Assembly: GCA_017524595.1 (NCBI GenBank)
Contig: JAFXVI010000021.1
Location: 1-56,774, forward strand
Reading direction: 5' to 3'
Source of the DNA: Lachnospiraceae bacterium
Lineage (GTDB): Bacteria; Bacillota; Clostridia; Lachnospirales; Lachnospiraceae
Length of the DNA: 56,774 bases
The notes beneath the pieces were generated by a model. That model made no database searches, was not told the origin of the DNA, and was given only the letters and a program-made list of their open reading frames with translations. This document shows positions 45,931 through 55,038 of the stretch, piece after piece (position 1 is the stretch's first letter; each line of letters opens with the position of its first letter). The translations under genes and the position numbers were made by a program.

Positions 45931-45992
45931 TATCGAGTTAGTAACGCAAAGCATTACTGAACAAATACTTGCAAAGTGGGAGGAATGTTGAT

Positions 45993-47531
45993 ATGAATAA
46001 CGCTTCATTAGGTTTCGTGCTTGTTGCGTTCTTCGCATACCTGCTTGTGATGATCATCATAGGCGCGATGTGCATGAAGCAGAACAATAACACGGAAGAT
46101 TATTTTTTGGGAGGCCGTAATCTTAACGGTTTTGTGGCAGCTTTATCGGCGCAGGCTTCCGATATGAGCGGTTGGCTGCTTATGGGTCTGCCCGGTTCGA
46201 TATACCTTATGGGAACGGGCCAGGCATGGATAGGTATCGGATTGTTCATAGGAACGGTACTTAACTGGCTGGTGATCGCGGGACGTCTGAGAAAGTATAC
46301 TATACGCGCGAACAATTCACTGACGCTTCCGGAATTTTTCCAGAACAGATTTCATGATGACAAGCAGGCTCTGCTTGGAGCTTCATCAATCGTTATCGTA
46401 ATATTTTTCCTTGTATATACCGCATCGGCGCTTGCTTCCGGCGGTAAGCTGTTTAATTCGATATTCGGTATAGATTACCATACGGCGCTTGTAATAGGCG
46501 CGCTTGTAATACTTGTTTATACGTTCATGGGTGGTTTCCTTGCAGTGTGTACGACTGACTTTATACAGGGTACGCTGATGCTGATAGCACTTCTTGCTAT
46601 CCCGATCATCGCATATTGTATGATAGGCGGAGGCAATCTGTCATCGGTTCTTTCAGGAACAGGTATTGATCCTGTATCTTTCACGAATCTTATGCAGGAA
46701 AATGGTGCTCCGATCAAGGCGGTATCCATTATCTCATCGCTTGCGTGGGGACTTGGTTACTTTGGGATGCCTCATATCCTTGTGCGTTTTATGGCGATAA
46801 AGGATGAGAAGGAACTTAAGAAGAGTAAGGTGGTTGGTATTGTCTGGGTATTTTTATCACTGCTGTTTGCATGTATCATCGGTGTTGTCGGAAGGGCTTA
46901 TCTGGCTCCGACAATCCTTGGAACAGAGGGACAGGTTTCATCCGAGAGTGTATTTATAGAGATGATAAAGAAGATGTTCATTTCTGACTTCAGGGTTCCG
47001 TTCATTGCAGGTATCTTCTTATGTGCTATCCTTGCTGCCATAATGTCAACAGCTGATTCACAGCTCCTTGTTACAGCTTCGGCAGTTGCAGAGGATCTGT
47101 ATAAGGGAATATTTAAGAAGGATGCGGACGAATTGAGCGTGTTCAAGCTCTCAAGGATCACGGTCGTAGTTGTGGCATTGCTCGCTATCGTTATCGCATG
47201 GAATCCTGACAGTTCTGTAATGGCACTTGTATCAGATGCATGGGCAGGATTCGGAGCAGCTTTCGGACCGCTTGTACTTATGTCGCTGTTTTGGAAGCGT
47301 ACGAACTTAAGCGGTGCGCTTGCAGGAATAATATCCGGTGCGGCAGTGGTTATCCTTTGGGATTATATCCCGATCGTATCAGGAGCCACGCTTTCATCGG
47401 CAACAGGCCTGTATTCACTGCTCCCGGGCTTTGTGATCTCTCTTGTGCTTATCATCGTAGTCAGTCTTGCAACACATGAACCGAGCGAGGAGATAATCAA
47501 AGAGTTCGAAGAGGTAGCGGGTTCCAAATAA
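45993..47531 (+). CDS. putP: Sodium/proline symporter
   Basis: This 512-residue solute:sodium symporter has about 13 membrane segments. The region A-Q-A-S-D-M-S-G-W-L-L-M-G-L-P-G (about 47-62) and the later T-A-D-S-Q-L-L-V are typical of PutP and include Na+-coordinating serines. It imports proline with Na+. The start at 45993 follows GGGAGGA by 8 nt; an upstream in-frame start is less likely. The gene is convergent with galT and no terminator is obvious in the 23-nt gap. Confidence 0.93.
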   Translation: MNNASLGFVLVAFFAYLLVMIIIGAMCMKQNNNTEDYFLGGRNLNGFVAALSAQASDMSGWLLMGLPGSIYLMGTGQAWIGIGLFIGTVLNWLVIAGRLRKYTIRANNSLTLPEFFQNRFHDDKQALLGASSIVIVIFFLVYTASALASGGKLFNSIFGIDYHTALVIGALVILVYTFMGGFLAVCTTDFIQGTLMLIALLAIPIIAYCMIGGGNLSSVLSGTGIDPVSFTNLMQENGAPIKAVSIISSLAWGLGYFGMPHILVRFMAIKDEKELKKSKVVGIVWVFLSLLFACIIGVVGRAYLAPTILGTEGQVSSESVFIEMIKKMFISDFRVPFIAGIFLCAILAAIMSTADSQLLVTASAVAEDLYKGIFKKDADELSVFKLSRITVVVVALLAIVIAWNPDSSVMALVSDAWAGFGAAFGPLVLMSLFWKRTNLSGALAGIISGAAVVILWDYIPIVSGATLSSATGLYSLLPGFVISLVLIIVVSLATHEPSEEIIKEFEEVAGSK

Positions 47532-47554
47532 GAATATTAACGATCAAGCGACTT

Positions 47555-49066
47555 TCACAGACTGTTTATGAATCTGTCAAAGGCTGCGAAACCTTCGCCG
47601 GTCCGTTTATATACACCGGCATCTTCAAGAACATGAGAAAATACAAGGGCAATTTCGTCACGGACTATCCCGTCGATATTGTCCTTGTTTATTTCAGGAT
47701 ATTTCTTCATCCATTCATCCGCCCACTCAGCGTGTGCCACGGTCTCAGGTATGGATGCCATGTCCCTGCCTGTCAGTATCGCATCCTTAAGTACAGCCAT
47801 TTCGGTCTTGAGCCTTGCAGGCAGGATCGCAAGTCCCATTACTTCGATAAGACCGATATTTTCTTTTTTTATATGATGATATTCCTGATGGGGATGGTAT
47901 ACACCCAACGGATATTCTTCTGTGGTGATATTATTGCGGAGTACAAGATCAAGTTCATACAGATCATCTCTCATGCGTGCGATCGGAGTGATGGTGTTAT
48001 GCTTTTCCCTGCCTTCCTTATTGTCTGTATATGCATATATAAATGCGTCCTCGTCAGTATACTCGCGCCAAGCAGACAGTATATGATCCGCGGCATCGAC
48101 AATGCCGTTCATATCCTTACCCTGAAGGCGTATCGTGGACATGGGCCACTTGATGCGTCCTGCATGAACGTCGGGGTATCCGGGCATTGAGAATTCCTTC
48201 TCATAAGGCGCACGTGCCATGGGGAATTCATAATTACCGCCCTGGAAGTGATCGTGACTTAAGATGGAGCCGCCGACTATAGGGAGGTCCGCATTGGATC
48301 CAATGCTGTAATGAGGGAACAGCCTTATGAAGTCAAGCAGCTTAATAAACCCGTCCTTGTCTATCTTCATCGGGATATGTTTTTCATTGAATATGATGCA
48401 GTGTTCGTTGTAATAAACGTAAGGCGAGTACTGGAGGTAATACTGTTCATTGTTGAGCATTATGGGAATGATGCGGTGATTCTGTCTTGCGGGATGCCCC
48501 ATATGTCCTGCGTAACCTTCGTTCTCACGACATAAGAGGCATGCGGGGTAGCCTGAACGTTTTGCGGCCCCGGCCCTGGCAATATCTCTTGGATCCTTTT
48601 CGGGCTTGGAAAGATTGATGGTAATATCTATGGGACCAAATTCGGTATCCGAGGACCATTTCTCATCCTTTACTATCCTGTCTGTACGTATGTAGTTGGT
48701 CGCACGTGAAAAATCATAATACCAGTCGGTGGCAGCTTTGGGCGAGTTCTCATAAGCAACTGAGAACTTGGCGCGTACCACAAGCGGAGGTAGTGTTAAA
48801 AGACCCATGATCTTTGTATCAAACAGGTCTCGGTTTGCTGTCGTATCCTCGATCATGTTCTTTGATACGGCATAGTCAAGCATATCATTAAGGATAAGAT
48901 ACAGAGGTTTTGGTTCAGAGTCATATGCTGATGTATCTTCCGTATATTCCTCTATGTTAAAAAGTTCAAGCAGTCTGTTGATCGTATATATTTCATCAGC
49001 CGGCTCAACCAGTCCGTTATTCATGCCGTAAGTAACGAGTTCTTTTATTGATCTGCATATATTCAT
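47555..49066 (-). CDS. galT: Galactose-1-phosphate uridylyltransferase, Firmicute (class II) type
   Basis: The 503-residue enzyme exchanges UMP between UDP-glucose and galactose-1-phosphate in the Leloir pathway. Length and motifs fit the longer Gram-positive class: M-G-H-P-A-R-Q-N-H-R-I-I, Y-Y-N-E-H-C-I-I-F-N-E and G-G-S-I-L-S-H-D-H-F-Q-G-G. The start has AAAGGAG and a promoter upstream. galE lies about 1.9 kb away on the other strand; no galK is in the window. Confidence 0.94.
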   Translation of the reverse strand: MNICRSIKELVTYGMNNGLVEPADEIYTINRLLELFNIEEYTEDTSAYDSEPKPLYLILNDMLDYAVSKNMIEDTTANRDLFDTKIMGLLTLPPLVVRAKFSVAYENSPKAATDWYYDFSRATNYIRTDRIVKDEKWSSDTEFGPIDITINLSKPEKDPRDIARAGAAKRSGYPACLLCRENEGYAGHMGHPARQNHRIIPIMLNNEQYYLQYSPYVYYNEHCIIFNEKHIPMKIDKDGFIKLLDFIRLFPHYSIGSNADLPIVGGSILSHDHFQGGNYEFPMARAPYEKEFSMPGYPDVHAGRIKWPMSTIRLQGKDMNGIVDAADHILSAWREYTDEDAFIYAYTDNKEGREKHNTITPIARMRDDLYELDLVLRNNITTEEYPLGVYHPHQEYHHIKKENIGLIEVMGLAILPARLKTEMAVLKDAILTGRDMASIPETVAHAEWADEWMKKYPEINKDNIDGIVRDEIALVFSHVLEDAGVYKRTGEGFAAFDRFINSL

Positions 49067-49114
49067 GGGAATACTCCTTTGTATGTGCTGATTTTACGAT
49101 ATACCTGCTTCTTA

Positions 49115-49143
49115 AGTATAACACAGACAGAAAACATTTTGAA
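49115..49143 (-). promoter_or_regulatory. Promoter of galT
   Basis: On the minus strand, TTCAAA (49143-49138), a 17-nt spacer and TATACT (49120-49115), with an extended TG-T before it, lie about 50 nt before the ATG. Confidence 0.55.
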
Positions 49144-49195
49144 TCGGAGACAATTGAAAACGGCTGGTTTTATTATCCCTTTTTATGATAAATTA

Positions 49196-49204
49196 TGTTA
49201 TAAT
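49196..49204 (+). promoter_or_regulatory. Extended -10 promoter of the GGDEF-EAL gene
   Basis: TG-T-TATAAT (49196-49204) is a perfect extended -10, about 38 nt before the ATG. No -35 box is seen at the usual distance. Confidence 0.5.
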
Positions 49205-49241
49205 AACATGAATAAGATTATGCATATCAGGGAGAGTGATC

Positions 49242-50930
49242 ATGAGGAAGGAACCTGCCAGATCAGTATTCATTGTTTTTATTATATTGAATATTATAGC
49301 TTCGGTCATAGTGGCGACGGTATCGCGCATCGGAGGAATGATGACTATTGGTGCAAATCAGATACCAATGACTGCATTTACCGGTGTTTTCTCGTCTCTG
49401 GCCAATATGTGTCTTATCATTCTGGTGGTTCTTTTCAAAAAGAAGGGACTTATTGCTTCGCTTATTCTGATAGTTACTCAGTTGCCCTTACTGTTTATTA
49501 ATATTTTCAGGGGACATAACAGCTTCAGTATACCCGGTATATTTTCAACGCTTCTGATCATCGTTTCTATAGTTATAATTTATACGAACAGAGTCAGGAT
49601 TGACAGATATCAGGCAAAGGTACGTGAACAGGCTGTTACGGACAGACTGACGGGATTGCCGAACAGGTTTGCCTGCTCAGAACTCGTGGAGGATCTTGTT
49701 GGGAATAATGAAAAGTTTGCCATTGTATCAGTGGATATCAATAATTTTAAAAGCATAAATGATACCATGGGACATAACACGGGAAATGAAGTATTGAGGA
49801 GGATCGCATCACGCTGGAAGAATGCGGCAGACTCAGAACTTTCCGGAACACAGGATTTTGTGGCGCGTCTCGGAGGTGATGAGTTTGCGCTGATCATAAA
49901 GGGATATACTATGGAAGTGGATATCGTAAAGACGATCCGGTATTACGAGTCTGTTCTTGAGAATAAGCTGACCATAGATGATTATGACTACTTTATGACA
50001 GCAAGTTTTGGATATTCCGAATTCCCGACAGATTCCCAAAATGGTGAAACTCTGTTCTCTTATGCCGATGCTGCCATGTATGAGGTCAAGAAAAATAACA
50101 TCGGCAGCCATATCCTTCGTTTTGTGCCGTCGCTTTTAAGATCAGAGCATACCCTTGAGCTGGAACGGGAGATAAGGACCGCTCTTGAGAATGATACGAT
50201 ATATTTCAATCTGCAGCCGCAGTTTGATACTGCACATAATCTGAGAGGATTTGAGGCGCTTGCCCGTATGAAAGATTCAAACGGTAATAATGTAAGTCCC
50301 GGAGAGTTCATTCCTGCAGCCGAGAAGGCGGGGCTGATAGACAAGGTTGACAGCAGGGTATACAGAAAAGCCGCTGAATTCTTTGGTGAGATCTTAAGAA
50401 AGACAGGGGCAGATATCACACTCAGTATCAATGCTTCGGTAAGGCATCTTATAAAGAATGATTTTCTCGATGAATTAAGGGATCTTCTCGATACTTACAA
50501 TATTCCCGCACGCTGCCTTGAAGTGGAGATCACGGAATCGGTTATGCTTGATTCTGCAGATAAGGCGTTAAAGTGTTTATACGGACTCAAGGATATGGGG
50601 ATAAAGATCGCGATAGATGATTTCGGAACAGGATATTCTTCACTTAGTTATCTTAACAAGGTGCCGGCCGACCTGTTGAAAATTGACAAGTCATTCATAG
50701 ATGAGATGAATTTAAGTGAGTCATCGGAGCAGTATGTAGCGGCAATAATCGCGATCGGGCATATCATGAATTTTAAGGTTATTTCAGAAGGAGTTGAAAC
50801 CAAAAAGCAGCTTGAGACGCTCACCACCATAGACTGCGATTATATCCAGGGATTTTTCTGGGGACATCCGATGCCGGCAGAGGAGGCTTACGATCTGGTC
50901 AGGCAGTCTAAAATAACGAAAAATAAATAA
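49242..50930 (+). CDS. Membrane GGDEF-EAL protein (cyclic-di-GMP synthesis/breakdown)
   Basis: The 562-residue protein has about four N-terminal membrane segments (1-117), a GGDEF domain with intact G-G-D-E-F (211-215) and an EAL domain with E-A-L (338-340). The later catalytic motifs are also intact: I-N-A-S, E-I-T-E-S, I-D-D-F-G-T-G-Y-S, K-I-D-K-S-F, S-E-G-V-E-T and Y-I-Q-G-F-F. Both activities are therefore possible, and the EAL side looks fully competent. The ATG at 49242 is preferred because GGAG (49231-49234) sits 7 nt upstream. The stop is 24 nt before galE, so the two are probably cotranscribed. Confidence 0.92.
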   Translation: MRKEPARSVFIVFIILNIIASVIVATVSRIGGMMTIGANQIPMTAFTGVFSSLANMCLIILVVLFKKKGLIASLILIVTQLPLLFINIFRGHNSFSIPGIFSTLLIIVSIVIIYTNRVRIDRYQAKVREQAVTDRLTGLPNRFACSELVEDLVGNNEKFAIVSVDINNFKSINDTMGHNTGNEVLRRIASRWKNAADSELSGTQDFVARLGGDEFALIIKGYTMEVDIVKTIRYYESVLENKLTIDDYDYFMTASFGYSEFPTDSQNGETLFSYADAAMYEVKKNNIGSHILRFVPSLLRSEHTLELEREIRTALENDTIYFNLQPQFDTAHNLRGFEALARMKDSNGNNVSPGEFIPAAEKAGLIDKVDSRVYRKAAEFFGEILRKTGADITLSINASVRHLIKNDFLDELRDLLDTYNIPARCLEVEITESVMLDSADKALKCLYGLKDMGIKIAIDDFGTGYSSLSYLNKVPADLLKIDKSFIDEMNLSESSEQYVAAIIAIGHIMNFKVISEGVETKKQLETLTTIDCDYIQGFFWGHPMPAEEAYDLVRQSKITKNK

Positions 50931-50954
50931 TAGAAAAAGAAAGGGCAAATGATC

Positions 50955-51971
50955 ATGAAAATCTTGGTAACGGGCGGAGCGGGATATATAGGAAGCCATA
51001 CGTGCGTGGAACTTCTTGATGCAGGCTATGATGTTGTTATAGTTGATAATCTGGACAATTCAAACCGCAAGGCGGTGGATCGTATTGAACAGATAACCGG
51101 CAGGGAAGTGACTTTTTATGAGAAGGACATGAGGGATTCGGAGGCGATGCAGGAAATCTTTTCGCTTGAGAAGCCCGGGTGCGTGATACATTTTGCGGGA
51201 CTCAAGGCAGTCGGCGAATCTGTAAAGAAGCCTCTTGAGTATTATGAGAATAATATAGGGGGGACCATTACTCTTCTGGATGCGATGAGGAAGAACGGAT
51301 GCAAGAACATCATTTTTTCATCATCGGCTACCGTGTATGGGGATCCGGCATTTATTCCTATTACAGAGGAGTGTCCCAAAGGGAAGATAACCAATCCCTA
51401 TGGCCGTACCAAGAGCATGCTCGAGGAGATACTTATGGACCTTAACGTAGCAGATCCTGAGTGGAATGTGATCCTGTTGAGGTATTTCAATCCTATCGGT
51501 GCCCATAAGAGCGGGCTTATCGGAGAAGATCCCAAGGGTATACCGAACAATCTGCTTCCTTATGTGGCCCAGGTGGCGATAGGCAAGCTTCCGTGTCTAG
51601 GCGTGTTCGGAAATGATTATGATACGCCCGACGGAACGGGAGTCAGGGATTATATCCATGTGGTAGACCTGGCGGTCGGTCATGTTAAGGCAATAGATAA
51701 GATCAGGGAAAATCCGGGTGTGAAGATATATAACCTCGGGACAGGAAACGGATACAGCGTTCTGGATATCGTGAAAGCATATTCAAAAGCATGCGGACAT
51801 GATGTACCATATGAGATCAAGCCAAGGCGTGCCGGTGATATAGCAACCTGCTATGCTGATGCATCACTTGCAAAGAAGGAACTGGGTTGGGAAGCTCAGT
51901 ACGGCATTGATGAGATGTGTGCCGATTCATGGAGATGGCAGAGCATGAACCCTGACGGGTACAATGATTGA
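50955..51971 (+). CDS. galE: UDP-glucose 4-epimerase
   Basis: The 338-residue SDR enzyme interconverts UDP-glucose and UDP-galactose. It has G-G-A-G-Y-I-G-S-H (about 7-15), S-S-S-A-T-V-Y-G-D and the catalytic Y-G-R-T-K. The start at 50955 gives the usual M-K-I-L-V-T-G-G start and a better distance to the AGGG site than the in-frame ATG two codons earlier. UDP-galactose could feed surface polysaccharide as well as Leloir metabolism. It follows the GGDEF-EAL gene closely. Confidence 0.95.
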   Translation: MKILVTGGAGYIGSHTCVELLDAGYDVVIVDNLDNSNRKAVDRIEQITGREVTFYEKDMRDSEAMQEIFSLEKPGCVIHFAGLKAVGESVKKPLEYYENNIGGTITLLDAMRKNGCKNIIFSSSATVYGDPAFIPITEECPKGKITNPYGRTKSMLEEILMDLNVADPEWNVILLRYFNPIGAHKSGLIGEDPKGIPNNLLPYVAQVAIGKLPCLGVFGNDYDTPDGTGVRDYIHVVDLAVGHVKAIDKIRENPGVKIYNLGTGNGYSVLDIVKAYSKACGHDVPYEIKPRRAGDIATCYADASLAKKELGWEAQYGIDEMCADSWRWQSMNPDGYND

Positions 51972-52041
51972 GAATGTCTGCAGGATACTTAAGACGGATC
52001 GGGAATATAAATAATGAAGATATATTCTTTGGAGGTAATCG

Positions 52042-52653
52042 ATGAAAACAGATGTGATTTCTGTAAACAGCAGCGGAGCGGGTATGGAAGAGGCGCTTGC
52101 GCTTGCCGAGAAGACGGCACAGGATCTGCCGGGTAAGGCAGGTATGAGATTAAGGCTGCTTGCAGAAGAGATGATGTGTCTGGTAAGAGAGATAGCAGGC
52201 GGAATGGAAGCTGACTTCTGGATAGAGACAGGCGACGATAAGGCTCATCTGCACTTAAAGACTGATACCCTTATGTATGTTGAGAAGAGAAAGGAATTCC
52301 TTGCGGTTTCATCCACCGGTGAAAACGCACTGGCCAAAGGAATGCTGGGAAAGATAAGGAATGTCTTTGAGACCGCGTTGCTCCCCAAGGATGAACGTGC
52401 GGCGATGGAAACAAGGATGGGGCTCGTGGGAATGGGCGACCCGGGATCATTATCGTCATTGTCAACAGGTTCGCAGGATTCATGGAGCATGAATGCATAT
52501 GCTCAGAATGTACAGGAGGGAGCGGATGATTATTCAAAAGAGGCCAGAGAGGAACTGGAGCGCTCGATAATCGCCAACCTGGCTGATGAGGTAAGCATAG
52601 CCATCCGCGGCAATCATGTTGAAATGATAGTGGAGAAGGCGCTTAATGCCTGA
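52042..52653 (+). CDS. Uncharacterised soluble protein, possibly with a degenerate HATPase-like fold
   Basis: The 203-residue cytoplasmic protein is not recognised with certainty. A helix around residues 32-50 (R-L-L-A-E-E-M-M-C-L-V) followed by short beta strands resembles the start of histidine-kinase/anti-sigma ATPase domains. The N-box asparagine and the glycine boxes are not seen. The middle has a Gly/Ser/Leu-rich stretch. A good GGAGG site precedes the ATG. The gene stands alone before a terminator. Confidence 0.65.
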   Translation: MKTDVISVNSSGAGMEEALALAEKTAQDLPGKAGMRLRLLAEEMMCLVREIAGGMEADFWIETGDDKAHLHLKTDTLMYVEKRKEFLAVSSTGENALAKGMLGKIRNVFETALLPKDERAAMETRMGLVGMGDPGSLSSLSTGSQDSWSMNAYAQNVQEGADDYSKEAREELERSIIANLADEVSIAIRGNHVEMIVEKALNA

Positions 52654-52696
52654 CCTTGAGAGATCAGGAGTATAAGAATAAATAACTTAGTTTTTT

Positions 52697-52725
52697 AAAA
52701 ATCCCCTTGCAATGGGGGATTTTTT
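52697..52725 (+). terminator. Intrinsic terminator upstream of the S10 operon
   Basis: A stem of about 10 bp (52697-52706 with 52715-52724), with four C:G pairs and A:T pairs, ends in a T-run. It lies about 44 nt after the uncharacterised gene and separates it from the ribosomal operon. Its loop overlaps the -35 box of the S10 promoter. Confidence 0.8.
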
Positions 52726-52735
52726 GATGTATACT
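52707..52735 (+). promoter_or_regulatory. S10 operon promoter, overlapping the terminator
   Basis: TTGCAA (52707-52712), a 17-nt spacer and TATACT (52730-52735) predict a start near 52742. The -35 box and most of the spacer lie inside the terminator hairpin. Confidence 0.65.
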
Positions 52736-52741
52736 AGCGTT

Positions 52742-52981
52742 TGCTGTGACATTGATAGCTATGAAGCGTGAGGTTGATGCCCGCCGTGGCATGTTTTCCG
52801 TGGAGCGAATGTCAAGTTAGGAAACTGGCGACAAGTCACTGTACGAAATCATTAGTCTGCATAAGCAGAAACGACGTGTGAAAGTTTTGGAGCGTAATTC
52901 TTCAGGACACACACGGGAGAGTGTACAGTCACCGCTTGTCGTACTTATCTATAAAAGTGCGAAAAGGAGGCGACTTTTTTT
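52742..52981 (+). promoter_or_regulatory. Structured 5' leader of the S10 operon
   Basis: About 240 nt lie between the predicted start site and rpsJ. A long-range helix joins CGACAAG (52829-52835) to CTTGTCG (52935-52941) and ACTGTAC (52838-52844) to GTACAGT (52923-52929). Inside it are TCTGC-ataa-GCAGA (52856-52869) and CGTGTG/CACACG (52875-52880 with 52910-52915). A last hairpin pairs AAAAGT (52953-52958) and CG with CG and ACTTTT (52971-52978). Its loop holds AAAAGGAGG, the rpsJ ribosome site, and it ends in a T-run. This is the layout of an autoregulatory ribosomal-protein leader, by analogy perhaps bound by L4; the ligand is inferred. No gene is seen here. Confidence 0.65.
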
Positions 52982-53299
52982 ATGGCAACTCAGGTAATGA
53001 GAATCACACTTAAGGCTTATGATCATCAGCTGGTTGATGCTTCAGCCAAGAAGATCATTGAGACTGTAAGGAAGAACGGATCAGAGGTCTCAGGGCCCGT
53101 ACCCCTTCCTACCAAGAAGGAAGTAGTAACGATCCTTCGTGCTGTTCATAAGTATAAGGACAGCAGGGAACAGTTTGAGCAGAGAACCCATAAGAGGCTC
53201 ATAGATATCATTACACCGACCCAGAAGACGGTGGATTCGCTGTCAAGGCTTGAAATGCCGGCCGGTGTGTATATAGATATCAAGATGAAGAACAAATAA
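52982..53299 (+). CDS. rpsJ: Small ribosomal subunit protein S10
   Basis: The 105-residue protein matches S10 along its length, with [16 protein letters not shown] and a [13 protein letters not shown] motif. It is first in the operon. Its ribosome site AAAAGGAGG lies in the loop of the leader's last hairpin, so initiation may be controlled by folding. S10 also serves as NusE in antitermination. Confidence 0.98.
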   Translation: MATQVMRITLKAYDHQLVDASAKKIIETVRKNGSEVSGPVPLPTKKEVVTILRAVHKYKDSREQFEQRTHKRLIDIITPTQKTVDSLSRLEMPAGVYIDIKMKNK

Positions 53300-53354
53300 C
53301 TCCTACTAGAAAGAACACCAAAAGGTGGTCCTCTGTAGGCAAAAGGAGGAAGAA

Positions 53355-54038
53355 ATGAAGAAAGCGATTTTAGCAACAAAGGTCGGAATGACACAGATCT
53401 TCAATGAAGACGGAGTGCTCGTTCCTGTAACCGTACTTTCAGCAGGTCCCTGTGTCGTAACACAGATAAAAACCGATGAGAATGACGGCTACAATGCAGT
53501 CCAGGTTGGTTTCATGGACAAAAAGGACAGGATAATCAATAAGGATAAGTCAGGTAAGAAGGAAATAATTCACAGACACGGCGTTAACAAGCCGGAACAG
53601 GGACACTTCAAGAAAGCCGGCGTATCAAGCAAGAGATTTGTTAGAGAATTCAGATTTGAGAATGCATCGGAGTATTCGATCGCTCAGGAGATCAAGGCTG
53701 ATATCTTTGAAGTTGGTGACAAGGTTGATGTGACCGCTATATCAAAGGGTAAGGGATTCCAGGGTACGATCAAGAGGCTCGGCCAGCACAGAGGTCCCAT
53801 GGCTCACGGTTCCAAGTTCCATCGTCATCAGGGTAGTAACGGTGCATGTTCAAGTCCCAGCCGTGTTTATAAAGGAAAGGGAATGCCCGGCCAGATGGGT
53901 AACAAGAGGGTAACGGTGCAGAACCTTGAAGTAGTAAGGGTAGATGCAGAGAACAATGTATTGCTTTTAAAGGGTGCTGTTCCGGGACCTAAGAAGGCAC
54001 TTATCACAATAAAGGAATCTGTAAAGGCTTTGGCTTAG
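53355..54038 (+). CDS. rplC: Large ribosomal subunit protein L3
   Basis: The 227-residue protein starts at the ATG 4 nt after AAAGGAGGA (53342-53350); an upstream in-frame start would include the ribosome site. It has the L3 loop motif H-R-H-Q-G-S-N-G-A and P-G-Q-M-G-N-K-R. It is slightly longer than the E. coli protein. Confidence 0.98.
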   Translation: MKKAILATKVGMTQIFNEDGVLVPVTVLSAGPCVVTQIKTDENDGYNAVQVGFMDKKDRIINKDKSGKKEIIHRHGVNKPEQGHFKKAGVSSKRFVREFRFENASEYSIAQEIKADIFEVGDKVDVTAISKGKGFQGTIKRLGQHRGPMAHGSKFHRHQGSNGACSSPSRVYKGKGMPGQMGNKRVTVQNLEVVRVDAENNVLLLKGAVPGPKKALITIKESVKALA

Positions 54039-54065
54039 TCTTTATAAGGAAGGAGGAGCACACAG

Positions 54066-54686
54066 ATGGCTAACGTATCTGTTTACAATATGAAAGGCGA
54101 AGAAGTCGGCAAGATGGACTTAAACGATGCGGTATTCGGCGTTGAAGTCAACGAACATCTGGTACATATGGCAGTAGTACAGCATCTTGCAGCTAAGCGC
54201 CAGGGAACCCAGAAGGCTAAGACGAGGTCGGAGGTATCCGGCGGCGGAAGGAAGCCCTGGAGACAGAAGGGAACCGGTCATGCAAGACAGGGTTCGACAA
54301 GAGCACCCCAGTGGAAGGGCGGCGGAATGGTATTCGCACCCGTACCGAGGGATTACACATTTAAGTTAAATAAGAAAGAGAAGAGGCTGGCACTTAAGTC
54401 AGCGCTCACATCAAGGGTACAGGATGAGAAGTTCATCGTACTCGATGAGCTTAAGCTTGATGAGATCAAGACGAAGAAGTTCAAGGAAGTGCTTGACAAC
54501 TTAAAGGTTGCAAAGGCAATGGTGATAACCGCTGATGATGACAAGAACGTAGTTCTTTCAGCAAGGAATATCCCCACCGTGATCACTTCCGCAGCAAACA
54601 ACATAAATACATACGATATAATGAAGTATAATACGGTGATCGCTACCAAGGATGCCGTAGCAAAGATCGAGGAGGTGTATGCATAA
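54066..54686 (+). CDS. rplD: Large ribosomal subunit protein L4
   Basis: The 206-residue protein has the tunnel-loop region with [15 protein letters not shown] and W-K-G-G-G-M-V-F. In other bacteria L4 can repress its own operon by binding the leader. The stop shares one base with the rplW start. Confidence 0.98.
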   Translation: MANVSVYNMKGEEVGKMDLNDAVFGVEVNEHLVHMAVVQHLAAKRQGTQKAKTRSEVSGGGRKPWRQKGTGHARQGSTRAPQWKGGGMVFAPVPRDYTFKLNKKEKRLALKSALTSRVQDEKFIVLDELKLDEIKTKKFKEVLDNLKVAKAMVITADDDKNVVLSARNIPTVITSAANNINTYDIMKYNTVIATKDAVAKIEEVYA

Positions 54687-54985
54687 TGGCTGATATCAAG
54701 TATTATGACGTGATCCTTAAGCCGGTCATAACCGAAAAGAGCATGGCAGGTATGGCGGATAAGAAGTATACATTCTATGTACACACCGACGCAAACAAGT
54801 CACAGATCAAGGAAGCTGTGGAGAAGATGTTTGACGGAGCCAAGGTAAAGAGCATCAGCACTATGAACCTTGACGGAAAGAACAGGAGACGCGGAGTCGT
54901 AACTGGCAAGACAGCAAAGAGAAAGAAAGCTGTTGTGCAGCTTACGGAGGACAGCAAGGAGATAGAGATCTTCTCCGGCCTGTAA
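54686..54985 (+). CDS. rplW: Large ribosomal subunit protein L23
   Basis: The 99-residue protein has the L23 pattern: [10 protein letters not shown] near the start, [11 protein letters not shown] and the R-R-G-V-V-T-G loop. It sits at the tunnel exit, where nascent-chain factors bind. GAGGTG lies shortly before its ATG, inside the end of rplD. Confidence 0.97.
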   Translation: MADIKYYDVILKPVITEKSMAGMADKKYTFYVHTDANKSQIKEAVEKMFDGAKVKSISTMNLDGKNRRRGVVTGKTAKRKKAVVQLTEDSKEIEIFSGL

Positions 54986-55038
54986 AATAGAAACAAATAT
55001 AGGTTAACAACCTGATAATTTAGTAAAGGAGAAAGACA

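Noticed and set aside
47532..47554. Terminator between the convergent putP and galT genes
   Set aside because: The 23-nt gap contains no stem with a T-run.
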